52,792 bases of DNA from assembly GCA_002449335.1 (NCBI GenBank), contig DKDL01000028.1:1-52792 (forward strand), written 5' to 3'. Origin of the DNA: Succinatimonas sp. UBA6849. Lineage in GTDB: Bacteria; Pseudomonadota; Gammaproteobacteria; Enterobacterales; Succinivibrionaceae. The position numbers and the translations under genes are program-made. Below are positions 13,814 through 20,649 of the stretch, one piece after another (within the stretch, counting starts at the first letter, position 1; each line of letters opens with the position of its first letter). Below the pieces are notes generated by a model, which was not told the DNA's origin, made no database searches, and worked only from the letters and a program-made list of their open reading frames with translations.

Positions 13814-15494
13814 ACCTAGATGGTATCAGCAAGAAGCATGCGATGCATTTTGGCAGTTTGTAGAAACTAACCATGATGCAAGTCGTAACCCTGTATTAGT
13901 TCTACCTACAGGCACTGGTAAGAGCGTAATTATTGCTTACATCATTCAGCATGCTGTTCAGACATGGGACAACATCAGAGTTCTGATGCTTACTCATGTT
14001 GGTGAGCTTGTTAAACAGAACGCTGGCAAGTTAAGTTCAATCTGGCCTGAAGCTGATATTGGCATCTGCAGTGCAACTCTAGGTCATAAAGATACTGATA
14101 ACTCAATCATCTTCGGTAACGTGCAGTCTGTAGCACCACTGCTAAAGCGTGATGCTAATGCTTTCGGCATGCGCAATCTGATTGTGATTGATGAGTGTCA
14201 TATGCTGTCTGAAGATGAAAATTCACAGTACAGACAGGTGATTGCAGCATTAAAGAAACTAAGACCTCAGATGCGTGTTTTAGGTCTGTCAGCAACACCT
14301 TACCGTATGAAGGGCGGTTATCTGACAGAGCAAAAGAACGCTGTCTTCACAGACATTGTTTATGACCTTAACTCACAGTTTGAACGCCTGATTAAAGAAG
14401 GTTACTTAGCACCAGTAACAACATTGAAGACTAAGCCTCATGTTGATCTTACAGGTGTTGGAACCAGAGCCGGCGATTATAAGCTTGATGAACTTCAAAA
14501 AGCTTGTGGCGATGATGCCATGCTGAAAAATTCTTTAGTCGAGGTAGTTAAGAGATCTTCAGGTCGTAGAGCATGGATTGTGTTTATCGCAGGTATTGAA
14601 AACTGCAACAAATGCGCTCAGTTGCTAAGAGAGATGAGTATCAGCGCTTATGCTGTTAACTCCTCATTCTCTGCTGAGGAGAATGCGACAAAGATTGAAG
14701 CTTTCAGAAAAGGTGAAATCAGATGTCTTGTATCTGCAGATCAATTAACTACAGGTTTTGATGTTCCTCAAGTTGATTTGATTGCAATGTTAAGACCAAC
14801 CAAATCACCTGGTCTTTATGTACAGATGATTGGTCGTGGCCTACGCCCTGCAAAGGGTAAAAAAGATTGTCTTGTTCTCGATTTTGCTAGAAATATCGAG
14901 CGTCTTGGTCCCATTAACAATCCATTTATTCGCGCTCGTACTGAAAAGAAAGCATCGAGCAAGCAACAGGCACCGGTTAGATCATGTCCCGGCTGTCAGG
15001 CTTATATCCCTGTTCAGGCTACAGTGTGCCCTCATTGTGGACAGAAGATTGAGAGAAATCTTGAGCTTGAGCTTAAAGCTGGTGTGTTAATTGAGCGAAC
15101 TTTTGGACATCAGCCAAAGCCTGGCAGAAAGATAGCTACAGTTATCTCAGTTGACTATACCGAGTATAAAAGCGTTTCAGGCAATGTGTCCTTTTGCGCT
15201 GTTTATACCTGCATCGTGGGAGGAAAGAAAAGAACTATTAAGAAGTGGTTAGCTTTCAACCAAAAGAAAACTTCTATTGGATATCTGGAAGCAACTAAAG
15301 CATGGAGAGAGTTAAGCAGCTATCCATACAAACTTGTACCACTGTCAGTAGAAGAGGCTATGCAAAGAACCAGTGAATTAAAAACCCCACTAGGTTTGGA
15401 ATTTATTCCCAGAAACTTCTACTTTGGCAGCAAATTTGACGAAATTACAGAGTTTTTATTTAACGAAGAAAACGACTCAGCAAGGAGTGCATAA
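13806..15494 (+). CDS. superfamily 2 DEAD/H-box helicase with zinc-ribbon tail
   Basis: This 562-residue SF2 helicase begins with RWYQQEACDAF (Q-like motif). It carries Walker A LPTGTGKS (33-40), Walker B DECH (129-132), motif III LSATPYR (about 160-166), and motifs V and VI TTGFDVPQVD and QMIGRGLRP. Two CPxC pairs (CPGC and CPHC, near 395-417) form a probable zinc ribbon, and a C-terminal domain of about 130 residues follows. It resembles phage DEAD-box proteins of the SSL2/RadD type that remodel DNA in recombination or replication. It overlaps the preceding gene and lies in the recombination operon. Confidence 0.88.
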   Translation: MFKPRWYQQEACDAFWQFVETNHDASRNPVLVLPTGTGKSVIIAYIIQHAVQTWDNIRVLMLTHVGELVKQNAGKLSSIWPEADIGICSATLGHKDTDNSIIFGNVQSVAPLLKRDANAFGMRNLIVIDECHMLSEDENSQYRQVIAALKKLRPQMRVLGLSATPYRMKGGYLTEQKNAVFTDIVYDLNSQFERLIKEGYLAPVTTLKTKPHVDLTGVGTRAGDYKLDELQKACGDDAMLKNSLVEVVKRSSGRRAWIVFIAGIENCNKCAQLLREMSISAYAVNSSFSAEENATKIEAFRKGEIRCLVSADQLTTGFDVPQVDLIAMLRPTKSPGLYVQMIGRGLRPAKGKKDCLVLDFARNIERLGPINNPFIRARTEKKASSKQQAPVRSCPGCQAYIPVQATVCPHCGQKIERNLELELKAGVLIERTFGHQPKPGRKIATVISVDYTEYKSVSGNVSFCAVYTCIVGGKKRTIKKWLAFNQKKTSIGYLEATKAWRELSSYPYKLVPLSVEEAMQRTSELKTPLGLEFIPRNFYFGSKFDEITEFLFNEENDSARSA

Positions 15495-16103
15495 ATGATT
15501 ATTTCACCTCAAGAGATTAAAGCAATATTAGCTTTTACTTCAAGCAGTAAAAAGGCTGCTGAATTTTTACAGACAGTTTATGTTGACCGCAAGAACTCAA
15601 AGCTTATTGCTACAGACAGCTACAGTCTGTTGGTTATTAAGTCAAAGGATGAGGAAGATATTAAGTCTGTAGATCAGAACTCTCTTTCTTACTATATCAA
15701 TAAATCAACATTCAAGTTTTGTGGAGCCAATGACATGCCTCTTCATATTGATTTGAATACAGGTAAAGTGTCTGACATTAACACAGGCTTTACTATTAAC
15801 TCAATCAACATTAAAGGACGTGATACTTACGATGACTACCCAGTAGATCTTGACCGTATCTTTTCGCGCTCAGACATCATGGCTACCAACTGTATTTTTT
15901 CTTTAAGTGGTTTTGAAAAGATAAATAAATTAATCAGTATTTATGGTCCCGACTCAGAATTATTTTTAACTTTGAAATCTCGCAATACTGATTTTATTAG
16001 CTTTGAGATTGAGTCAAACAAAGCACTCATTCAATTTGCTGTTGCAGCACAATACGCTCAAGGATCTAACCTACTCTACCCTAAAGAAGGATCAGAGCTG
16101 TAG
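15495..16103 (+). CDS. possible sliding-clamp-like (DnaN-like) phage protein
   Basis: The 202-residue product contains SKLIATDSYSLLVIK (about residues 35-49), like the beta-clamp element in which a strand ending in ATDG precedes a helix. The predicted alternation of strands and helices with two related halves, and its place after a helicase, suggest a minimal clamp or clamp-like inhibitor. It is shorter than DnaN (about 365 residues), and no clamp-binding surface can be read directly. The ATG follows directly on the helicase stop with GGAG upstream. Treat as a structural hypothesis. Confidence 0.4.
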   Translation: MIISPQEIKAILAFTSSSKKAAEFLQTVYVDRKNSKLIATDSYSLLVIKSKDEEDIKSVDQNSLSYYINKSTFKFCGANDMPLHIDLNTGKVSDINTGFTINSINIKGRDTYDDYPVDLDRIFSRSDIMATNCIFSLSGFEKINKLISIYGPDSELFLTLKSRNTDFISFEIESNKALIQFAVAAQYAQGSNLLYPKEGSEL

Positions 16104-16112
16104 GAGAACATC

Positions 16113-16319
16113 ATGGAAGAATTAGCACTTGTAACACGTAAGGATGTAATGACCACACTGGGCTTTAGTTCATTACACGGTTTCACTAACTATCTGAAGA
16201 AACACCCTGACTTTCCAAAGCCTGTAGATAGAGATAACTCTTTCTCAGGACGTGTATGTTACTTCAAGAAAGAAGTTGAAGCATATTTAAAAAAGGCTTT
16301 GCAACGCAAGGAGGCTTAA
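16113..16319 (+). CDS. AlpA/excisionase-like HTH protein
   Basis: The 68-residue protein contains an AlpA/MerR-type winged helix-turn-helix: LVTRKDVMTTLGFSS, then FTNYLKKHPDFPKPVDR, and a C-terminal helix with a basic end. Such proteins often act as recombination directionality factors or as activators in prophages. GGAG lies before the ATG. It lies in the rightward early operon, away from the integrase at 20650, which leaves excisionase as one option and regulator as another. Confidence 0.6.
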   Translation: MEELALVTRKDVMTTLGFSSLHGFTNYLKKHPDFPKPVDRDNSFSGRVCYFKKEVEAYLKKALQRKEA

Positions 16320-16320
16320 C

Positions 16321-16956
16321 ATGCTTAACGTCTTTGGATTAAAGATCTCATCCTCTGAAGGAATAAGAGAAGGCCTGGGGTTAAAGGGCAGTAAGTGGTG
16401 TGAGAAGATTGGTATCAAAGATTTATTGAGAATGGCTTTTCCCGATTTTGACGCTAATCAAATTAAAAAGGTGCTGCTGTCTTTTATTGATACAGGTAAA
16501 TTCGACATTCCACCAGCACCGCCAAAAGCTATTTACGAAAATTATTGTGCTGAGTTTGGCTGCTCTTTTCCTTTTGACGTTAATGGTCAAGTTTTAAGCG
16601 AACAGAAGCCAGTAGCACAACAACAGAAACAACAACTACTGGTAGAAACTATGAACACTCAACAGAATGAAGAATACAGTCAGATTAAGAATGCGCTCTT
16701 AAATGAGATTGCCATTATTCAGGACACCAAGAACTACACCAATGATAATGGCGAGATTGATACGCAAAAAGCAGACATGCTTTTTAAGCGTGCTGAGGCT
16801 GTCAACAATATTGCTTCCTCATTAAATGACATGCGCAAAACTGAGATTGAGTCTAAGAGAGTACAGCTTGATGCTGTTAAGACAGCTCTATCTAATGGCT
16901 ATGAAGTAAAAGTAAACGGTAATTTACTGGGAGTTGAAATTGGCTACAACAGGTAA
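16321..16956 (+). CDS. phage protein of unknown function
   Basis: I do not recognise this 211-residue protein. Its N-terminal third (1-75) contains GLGLKGSKWCEKIGIKDLL, a charged helical pattern. A Gln-rich linker lies at about 96-108, and the C-terminal third is predicted helical and coiled (residues 115-190). It starts one base after the upstream gene's stop with AAGGAGG upstream. The next gene's TTG start lies inside its last codons. A DNA-binding or assembly role would be a guess. Confidence 0.55.
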   Translation: MLNVFGLKISSSEGIREGLGLKGSKWCEKIGIKDLLRMAFPDFDANQIKKVLLSFIDTGKFDIPPAPPKAIYENYCAEFGCSFPFDVNGQVLSEQKPVAQQQKQQLLVETMNTQQNEEYSQIKNALLNEIAIIQDTKNYTNDNGEIDTQKADMLFKRAEAVNNIASSLNDMRKTEIESKRVQLDAVKTALSNGYEVKVNGNLLGVEIGYNR

Positions 16957-17740
16957 GAAATGGACACGTAAAGATCGCAAGTGGAATGATGAGATTATGG
17001 AATTTGTGAAGTCTGTCTGTCCTTTACGTGAGCACGGATTTAATTCAAGACGAGAGCTTACTGAAGAAATCAATAGAAGATTTGGCAGAGAGTTTTCTAT
17101 TGTAGCTCTGTGCACTCACTGCTATGAAAACGGCATTCAGCTAGGTTTGTATTATAGCAATTCAGATGTGCCACGTGGGGAAAAACACTGGAGACACAGA
17201 CCTGTTGGTTCTTTTCAAATTAAGAAGGGCTATTTAAGGATCAAGGTAGCAGAGCCAAATCAGTGGATGCAGTATCAGCGTTATGTATGGGAACAGCATC
17301 ATCCAGGACAGAGCGCTGAAGGTAAGACAATTATCTTTATGGATGGTGATAAATGCAACTTTGATCCTGACAATCTTGAATGCGTTGAGCGTGGAGAGTT
17401 ATCAGTCATGTCTTCATTAGGCTGCACAAGTGATTGTTCTCGTGAAGAGAGAGAAATCTATCTTTTAAGAGCCAGATTGATTTGTGCTAAGACAAAGTTA
17501 CTTGGGGTAGAAGAAGCTACAAGACTACATAACAAAATGAATTATGAACGCAGAAAGAATGATCCTGAGGTCAAGGCTAAAAGAGCTGAATATGCAAAAA
17601 GACGTATGGCAGCAATCATGTCTGATCCAGTAAGACATCAGGAATTTCTTGATAAACAGAGAGCGTACAGAGAAAAGAATAGAGAACGTATCAATCAATG
17701 GACTAGAAATAGAAGAGAGAAATTACAACATGCAAATTAA
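16940..17740 (+). CDS. HNH-type endonuclease
   Basis: The product (266 residues from the TTG at 16940) has the HNH_3-like pattern YQRYVWEQHHPG, then a Gly/Lys strand, FMDGDKCNFDPDNLECV. The Asp-Gly-Asp with Asn and the closing NLE-V match the homing-endonuclease ββα-metal fold. The first histidine of the usual motif appears as Gln in the YQR segment, so catalysis may be altered or use the nearby His-His. The basic C-terminus (about 190-266) may bind DNA. GGGAG lies six bases before the TTG. The stop overlaps the dUTPase start. Confidence 0.7.
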   Translation: MATTGKKWTRKDRKWNDEIMEFVKSVCPLREHGFNSRRELTEEINRRFGREFSIVALCTHCYENGIQLGLYYSNSDVPRGEKHWRHRPVGSFQIKKGYLRIKVAEPNQWMQYQRYVWEQHHPGQSAEGKTIIFMDGDKCNFDPDNLECVERGELSVMSSLGCTSDCSREEREIYLLRARLICAKTKLLGVEEATRLHNKMNYERRKNDPEVKAKRAEYAKRRMAAIMSDPVRHQEFLDKQRAYREKNRERINQWTRNRREKLQHAN

Positions 17741-18143
17741 ATATAAATTAGATGAAGGTGCATACAAGCCAATGCGAGCACATGACAGCGATGCAGGCTT
17801 TGACCTTTCATGCAGAGAAGATCAGGTTTTAGAGCCTAATGTAGCTAACACCATTGATACAGGAGTGCATGTGTTAATACCAGAGGGATTTGTAGGTCTT
17901 TTATGCCCTCGTTCTTCATTCAATGTTAAAGGCATTGGTACACCGATTGGAGTCGTTGATGCTGGTTATACAGGTTCAATCAGAGTTGTGTTAGAGCCTT
18001 TTAATGTAACAAAGATATTTAAGGGTAATCGCATTGCTCAGTTGGTGATTTTGCCTTTACCACAAATCAAGATGATTGAAGGTAAGGTTATTGGAGTTGA
18101 TACCCATCGTGGTGATGGTGGTTTTGGTAGTACTGGAGAGTAA
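17730..18143 (+). CDS. dut: dUTP diphosphatase
   Basis: dUTPase hydrolyses dUTP to dUMP and pyrophosphate, keeping uracil out of phage DNA. From the ATG at 17730 (137 residues) all five family motifs are present in order: DAGFDL, PRSS, GVVDAGYTG, RIAQLV and RGDGGFGSTG. The length is typical of trimeric dUTPases. An open frame extends upstream to 17649, but the internal ATG begins where family members begin. The start overlaps the preceding HNH gene by 11 bases and only a weak AGAGAG lies upstream. Confidence 0.95.
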   Translation: MQIKYKLDEGAYKPMRAHDSDAGFDLSCREDQVLEPNVANTIDTGVHVLIPEGFVGLLCPRSSFNVKGIGTPIGVVDAGYTGSIRVVLEPFNVTKIFKGNRIAQLVILPLPQIKMIEGKVIGVDTHRGDGGFGSTGE

Positions 18144-18145
18144 AT

Positions 18146-18583
18146 ATGAATATTGATGAATTTGCGTTGAAAGGTGAAACATTTAAGCCATTAGCCACTC
18201 CCTTTGAAAAGTATCTTGTCAGCGATTATGGCAGGGTTTGGAACTCAAAAACCAAGAAACCTGTAGCTTTAAGCAAATGCTATTTTTCAAATCACAAATC
18301 AAGAGGTTATCTGGCATGTATGCTGTATTCTGGAGGGGCTCAAAAACATGTATTTGTACATAGGTTAGTAGCCTCCGTATTTTGCGAGAATCCAGATCCA
18401 GAAACACACACAATTGTTGATCATATTGATAATGATCCCAGAAACAATCTTGCAAGTAATCTGCGCTGGGTAACACCTCGTATCAATACCACAGAAGCTT
18501 TTAGTAACGAGTTACAGAAATACACAAGATGGCTGATTCAAAAGACACAGGAAGGAACTAATGAAACAAACGGTATTAGGTAG
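18146..18583 (+). CDS. NUMOD4/HNH endonuclease
   Basis: The 145-residue protein has an N-terminal NUMOD4-like segment (FKPLATPFEKYLVSDYGRVWN) and an HNH nuclease core: VHRLVASVFC, then a TIVDHIDNDPRNNLASNLRWVT element with His and Asn in the usual places. NUMOD4 domains help target DNA in phage and intron-associated nucleases. The gene starts two bases after the dUTPase stop with GGAG about eight bases upstream. It may be a free-standing homing nuclease. Its first domain and core both look complete. Confidence 0.85.
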   Translation: MNIDEFALKGETFKPLATPFEKYLVSDYGRVWNSKTKKPVALSKCYFSNHKSRGYLACMLYSGGAQKHVFVHRLVASVFCENPDPETHTIVDHIDNDPRNNLASNLRWVTPRINTTEAFSNELQKYTRWLIQKTQEGTNETNGIR

Positions 18584-18607
18584 AAAAAGAGAAGAAGGTA
18601 GATAAAG

Positions 18608-18748
18608 ATGAGTATTGAACTATCAAAAGCAGAAGCAAAGATCTTGTACGCTTTCTTGAGAGGTAAAAGGATTAACTCAGTTAGAGATTACGTCGTACTA
18701 CAAGATATTGTTTCACGTTTAGAAAGAGGTATTGAGAAAGGCGAATGA
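18608..18748 (+). CDS. 46-residue phage protein
   Basis: An ATG with AAGGT about 11 bases upstream opens a 46-codon frame with a predicted helix-rich, charged product (ELSKAEAKILYAFLRGKRIN). Its TGA overlaps the next ATG in ATGA, so the two are probably co-translated. It lies downstream of the dUTPase/HNH genes in the same operon. No function can be assigned. Confidence 0.5.
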   Translation: MSIELSKAEAKILYAFLRGKRINSVRDYVVLQDIVSRLERGIEKGE

Positions 18749-18948
18749 TTATAGAAAACCTATTAAAAGGCTTAATTAACAAAGAGATTGAAGTCGAGGC
18801 ACCAAATGGCAGAGGCATGGTTAAATGCGTACTGTTAGATTTTGATGAAAATGGAGTTCTTTTATATTGTGACAACACAAACATCACATCTTACTATCCA
18901 TTTTCAAGCGGTATTGCGATTGGAATAGAAGGTAAAGTAGAACTTTAG
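18745..18948 (+). CDS. 67-residue phage protein, unknown function
   Basis: The product has an N-terminal helix (IIENLLKGLINKEIEVEA), then beta-rich sequence (MVKCVLLDFDENGVLLYCD) ending in GIEGKVEL, a pattern of small SH3/Sm-like barrels. That is a weak resemblance only. Translation is probably coupled to the preceding 46-residue gene through ATGA overlap. It is the last gene before the strong promoter at 18982-19020. Confidence 0.5.
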   Translation: MIIENLLKGLINKEIEVEAPNGRGMVKCVLLDFDENGVLLYCDNTNITSYYPFSSGIAIGIEGKVEL

Positions 18949-18981
18949 ATTATACCTCCTGTGTTTCTTACTATATTTATA

Positions 18982-19020
18982 GATTATTTGCTTGACATTA
19001 AATAATCAATAATATATAAT
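18982..19020 (+). promoter_or_regulatory. consensus sigma-70 promoter with dyad over the -35
   Basis: TTGACA (18992-18997) and TATAAT (19015-19020) match the sigma-70 consensus in every position with the optimal 17-base spacer. GATTATTT (18982-18989) and its complement AAATAATC (19000-19007) flank the -35 with a 10-base gap, an arrangement expected of an operator. It drives the micro-protein genes from 19043 onward and is the only perfect consensus promoter I saw. Confidence 0.8.
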
Positions 19021-19042
19021 TATAAACATAAGGAGGTGAGAG

Positions 19043-19159
19043 ATGAAAAAGAAACGTAAGCAATCCCGCAAACGTAAATGGTCAAGAATAGAGATACTGA
19101 TGCTATTAACTTTCCTTTCAACAGTCGTATATCAAATCCTTGACCTAGTATTAAGATAA
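19043..19159 (+). CDS. 38-residue basic single-TM protein
   Basis: The ATG follows a perfect AAGGAGGTGAG (19030-19040). The product starts with 11 Lys/Arg among the first 15 residues and then has a hydrophobic helix (about 17-36) including MLLTFLSTVVYQILDLVL. The positive N-terminus predicts an N-in membrane orientation. Transcription begins about 20 bases upstream at the consensus promoter, so this peptide should be made in quantity. Function unknown; a small membrane toxin or lysis modulator is only one possibility. Confidence 0.65.
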   Translation: MKKKRKQSRKRKWSRIEILMLLTFLSTVVYQILDLVLR

Positions 19160-19160
19160 A

Positions 19161-19202
19161 CTTAACTGCCCTTAGGTTGGAGACCTAAGGGTACTTTAAG
19201 TT
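19161..19202 (+). terminator. strong hairpin between two micro-protein genes
   Basis: CCCTTAGGT and ACCTAAGGG form a perfect 9-bp stem with loop TGGAG. Outer flanks AACTTAA and TTAAGTT extend it to a discontinuous 16-bp stem. No U-run follows, so it may be an attenuator, an RNase-processing site or an mRNA-stability element instead of a classical terminator. Confidence 0.6.
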
Positions 19203-19227
19203 TAAGTTAAACTTGAGGTATTTTCAA

Positions 19228-19326
19228 ATGAAAAAGTTAAATCGAACTGAATGGCTGTTAGTAGCTATCATTGTACTTAACGTTATTGGTATCACAATAA
19301 AGCTAGTTCAATATTTCGGAGGTTAA
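19228..19326 (+). CDS. 32-residue single-TM protein
   Basis: An ATG with TTGAGG at about 12 bases upstream opens a 32-codon frame. The product has a basic start (KKLNRTEW) followed by one hydrophobic helix LLVAIIVLNVIGITI and ends KLVQYFGG. Its AGG AGG-like end (GGAGG at 19318-19322) also provides the ribosome binding site for the following gene. Like the 38-residue neighbour it has an N-in membrane pattern; the two may share a job. Confidence 0.5.
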   Translation: MKKLNRTEWLLVAIIVLNVIGITIKLVQYFGG

Positions 19327-19328
19327 TC

Positions 19329-19529
19329 ATGAGAGGCGGACACAGAGAAGGTGCAGGACGTCCTGTTGGAACTACAGGTCCTAATAAAGCGCCAGAACTC
19401 AAGAAATCAGGGCGCATTGTTGTTGTCTGTACTGAAGATGAGATGAATCAGATTAAAGAGCTTGCAAAATCATCAGACAAAACCACAAGCAGATTTATTG
19501 TGGATACAATCTTAAAGAAGCGAGTTTAA
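19329..19529 (+). CDS. ribbon-helix-helix-like small DNA-binding protein
   Basis: The 66-residue protein has an N-terminal Gly/Arg segment with the phage-type REGAGRP motif, then a beta strand (GRIVVVCT) followed by two helices (EDEMNQIKELAK and SRFIVDTILKKR), the order of a ribbon-helix-helix fold. Such dimers bind tandem palindromes. Three 18-bp palindromes with 20-bp period lie 30 bases downstream. The ribosome binding site GGAGG is inside the end of the upstream gene. Predicted role: local repressor. Confidence 0.6.
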   Translation: MRGGHREGAGRPVGTTGPNKAPELKKSGRIVVVCTEDEMNQIKELAKSSDKTTSRFIVDTILKKRV

Positions 19530-19549
19530 GGCAGTTGAGATACTGCCTT
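19528..19549 (+). terminator. hairpin at the end of the rightward operon
   Basis: AAGGCAGT (19528-19535) and ACTGCCTT (19542-19549) form a perfect 8-bp stem overlapping the RHH-like stop codon. AAAAG follows, so it has no T-run on the plus strand. It may still pause or end transcription ahead of the convergent dinD gene. Confidence 0.45.
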
Positions 19550-19558
19550 AAAAGTCAT

Positions 19559-19616
19559 CATCTATAAAAATAGATGTTCATCTATTAAAAAAGATGTTCC
19601 TCTATTTTAATAGATG
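19559..19616. repeat. three tandem 18-bp palindromes with 20-bp period
   Basis: Three consecutive palindromes of the CATCTAT-AAAA-ATAGATG type start at 19559, 19579 and 19599, each separated by TT. The period of exactly 20 bp places them on the same DNA face. They lie between the ends of the convergent RHH-like and dinD genes, so they are not at an obvious promoter. A multi-site operator, a plasmid-like centromere or a transcription block are candidates. Confidence 0.7.
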
Positions 19617-19702
19617 ATTTTAACAATATATTATACAAATGGCTTATTTATCGGATGCAAAGCACCTAAAATAATAGGCTGTTAATAAATAACATCTTGA
19701 CT

Positions 19703-20545
19703 TTATTTTAGCTTTGAAATCTTTTTAATATTTGATTCTACCCTTCGTTTTAGTTTTTTAGTGTCTTCTGCTGGAGGTAAAGATTCTGGCTTTATACCTC
19801 TTTCATTTAACATTCCTCTAATTGCTGTGTTGTTAGCAACATGCTCTTTTGTAATAGGGGATTCTCCATGAAGATCGTTCTTTTCTACATTTAAATTTGT
19901 CATTTCAGTAGCTAAGCTTTTTGCTAATATTGTGACTGTAGGCAAATAATCTGCAAGAGGTCTACTTTTATTCTTAATACCTAATTTCTCCTTCATTTGA
20001 TTGGTTGTTAACCCTCCAAATAATGCTTTATCACCTTTAGATCTTATTCTTCCAAAGCCTTGCTCATCTACTCCTCTTTCATAAATGTTCTTTGATAATT
20101 CAACCTCAGATCTTGTTAATCGTTCTCTAGCATTTAATCGTTCAACTTCATTTAAATTCTGTTCAATTAGTTCCATTTTTCTAGTTTGAACAGTAAAGTA
20201 ACTCTGAGCAAATGCAATTGGTTTCTTTTGAGGATCTCCATTTTGAGCAATCATGTAGCATGCATATTTAGTTAATAAATAATCATCTACTTTTCTAGTT
20301 ACGTCTTTGCCTATAGAAACATCCGATTGACAGCTAATAAAATGATCTTCAACTTTTATTCCATTGTTTTTGCAAGATAATATTGCTTTATTAATTACAT
20401 CTGAAAAATTCTGCCATTTTGAATAACCTAACAAGTTTTGTAATTCTCTTGCCTTCCAATACTCTATTGTTTTACCTTCATTAGAATGTTCATGAACTGC
20501 CGAATCGAACCCTTTTTTATAATTTATGATTGACTGTTTATCCAT
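19703..20545 (-). CDS. dinD: DinD-like DNA-damage-inducible protein
   Basis: The 280-residue product closely follows E. coli DinD: an N-terminal BRO-N-like domain with WKARELQNLLGYSKWQNF, then KYACYMIAQNGDP, QSYFTVQTRK and the C-terminal GGLTTNQMKEKLGIK. DinD binds and inhibits RecA filaments and is induced in the SOS response. The length matches the family. It lies next to the integrase in the same direction, separated by a perfect 30-bp palindrome which may be its operator. A typical E. coli LexA box with CTG-N10-CAG spacing is not present there. Confidence 0.85.
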   Translation of the reverse strand: MDKQSIINYKKGFDSAVHEHSNEGKTIEYWKARELQNLLGYSKWQNFSDVINKAILSCKNNGIKVEDHFISCQSDVSIGKDVTRKVDDYLLTKYACYMIAQNGDPQKKPIAFAQSYFTVQTRKMELIEQNLNEVERLNARERLTRSEVELSKNIYERGVDEQGFGRIRSKGDKALFGGLTTNQMKEKLGIKNKSRPLADYLPTVTILAKSLATEMTNLNVEKNDLHGESPITKEHVANNTAIRGMLNERGIKPESLPPAEDTKKLKRRVESNIKKISKLK

Positions 20546-20588
20546 AATTAAACCTTTTTATTTTAATAATCAAATATTTATCTTGTTT

Positions 20589-20618
20589 TTCCATTTTACT
20601 GACATCAGTAAAATGGAA
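20589..20618. repeat. perfect 30-bp palindrome upstream of dinD
   Basis: TTCCATTTTACTGA is followed by CA and its exact complement TCAGTAAAATGGAA. Fourteen-bp arms with a two-base centre make either a cruciform or a short-loop hairpin. It lies between the integrase stop (20650) and the dinD start (20545), both leftward. No T-run follows on the minus strand, so an operator is more likely than a terminator. Confidence 0.75.
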
Positions 20619-20649
20619 TTATTATTACTTTTATGTTAGCTTATTCAAA

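Noticed and set aside
20589..20618. E. coli-type LexA box in the palindrome upstream of dinD
   Set aside because: The CTG and CAG triplets are four bases apart instead of ten, so it does not match the known box.
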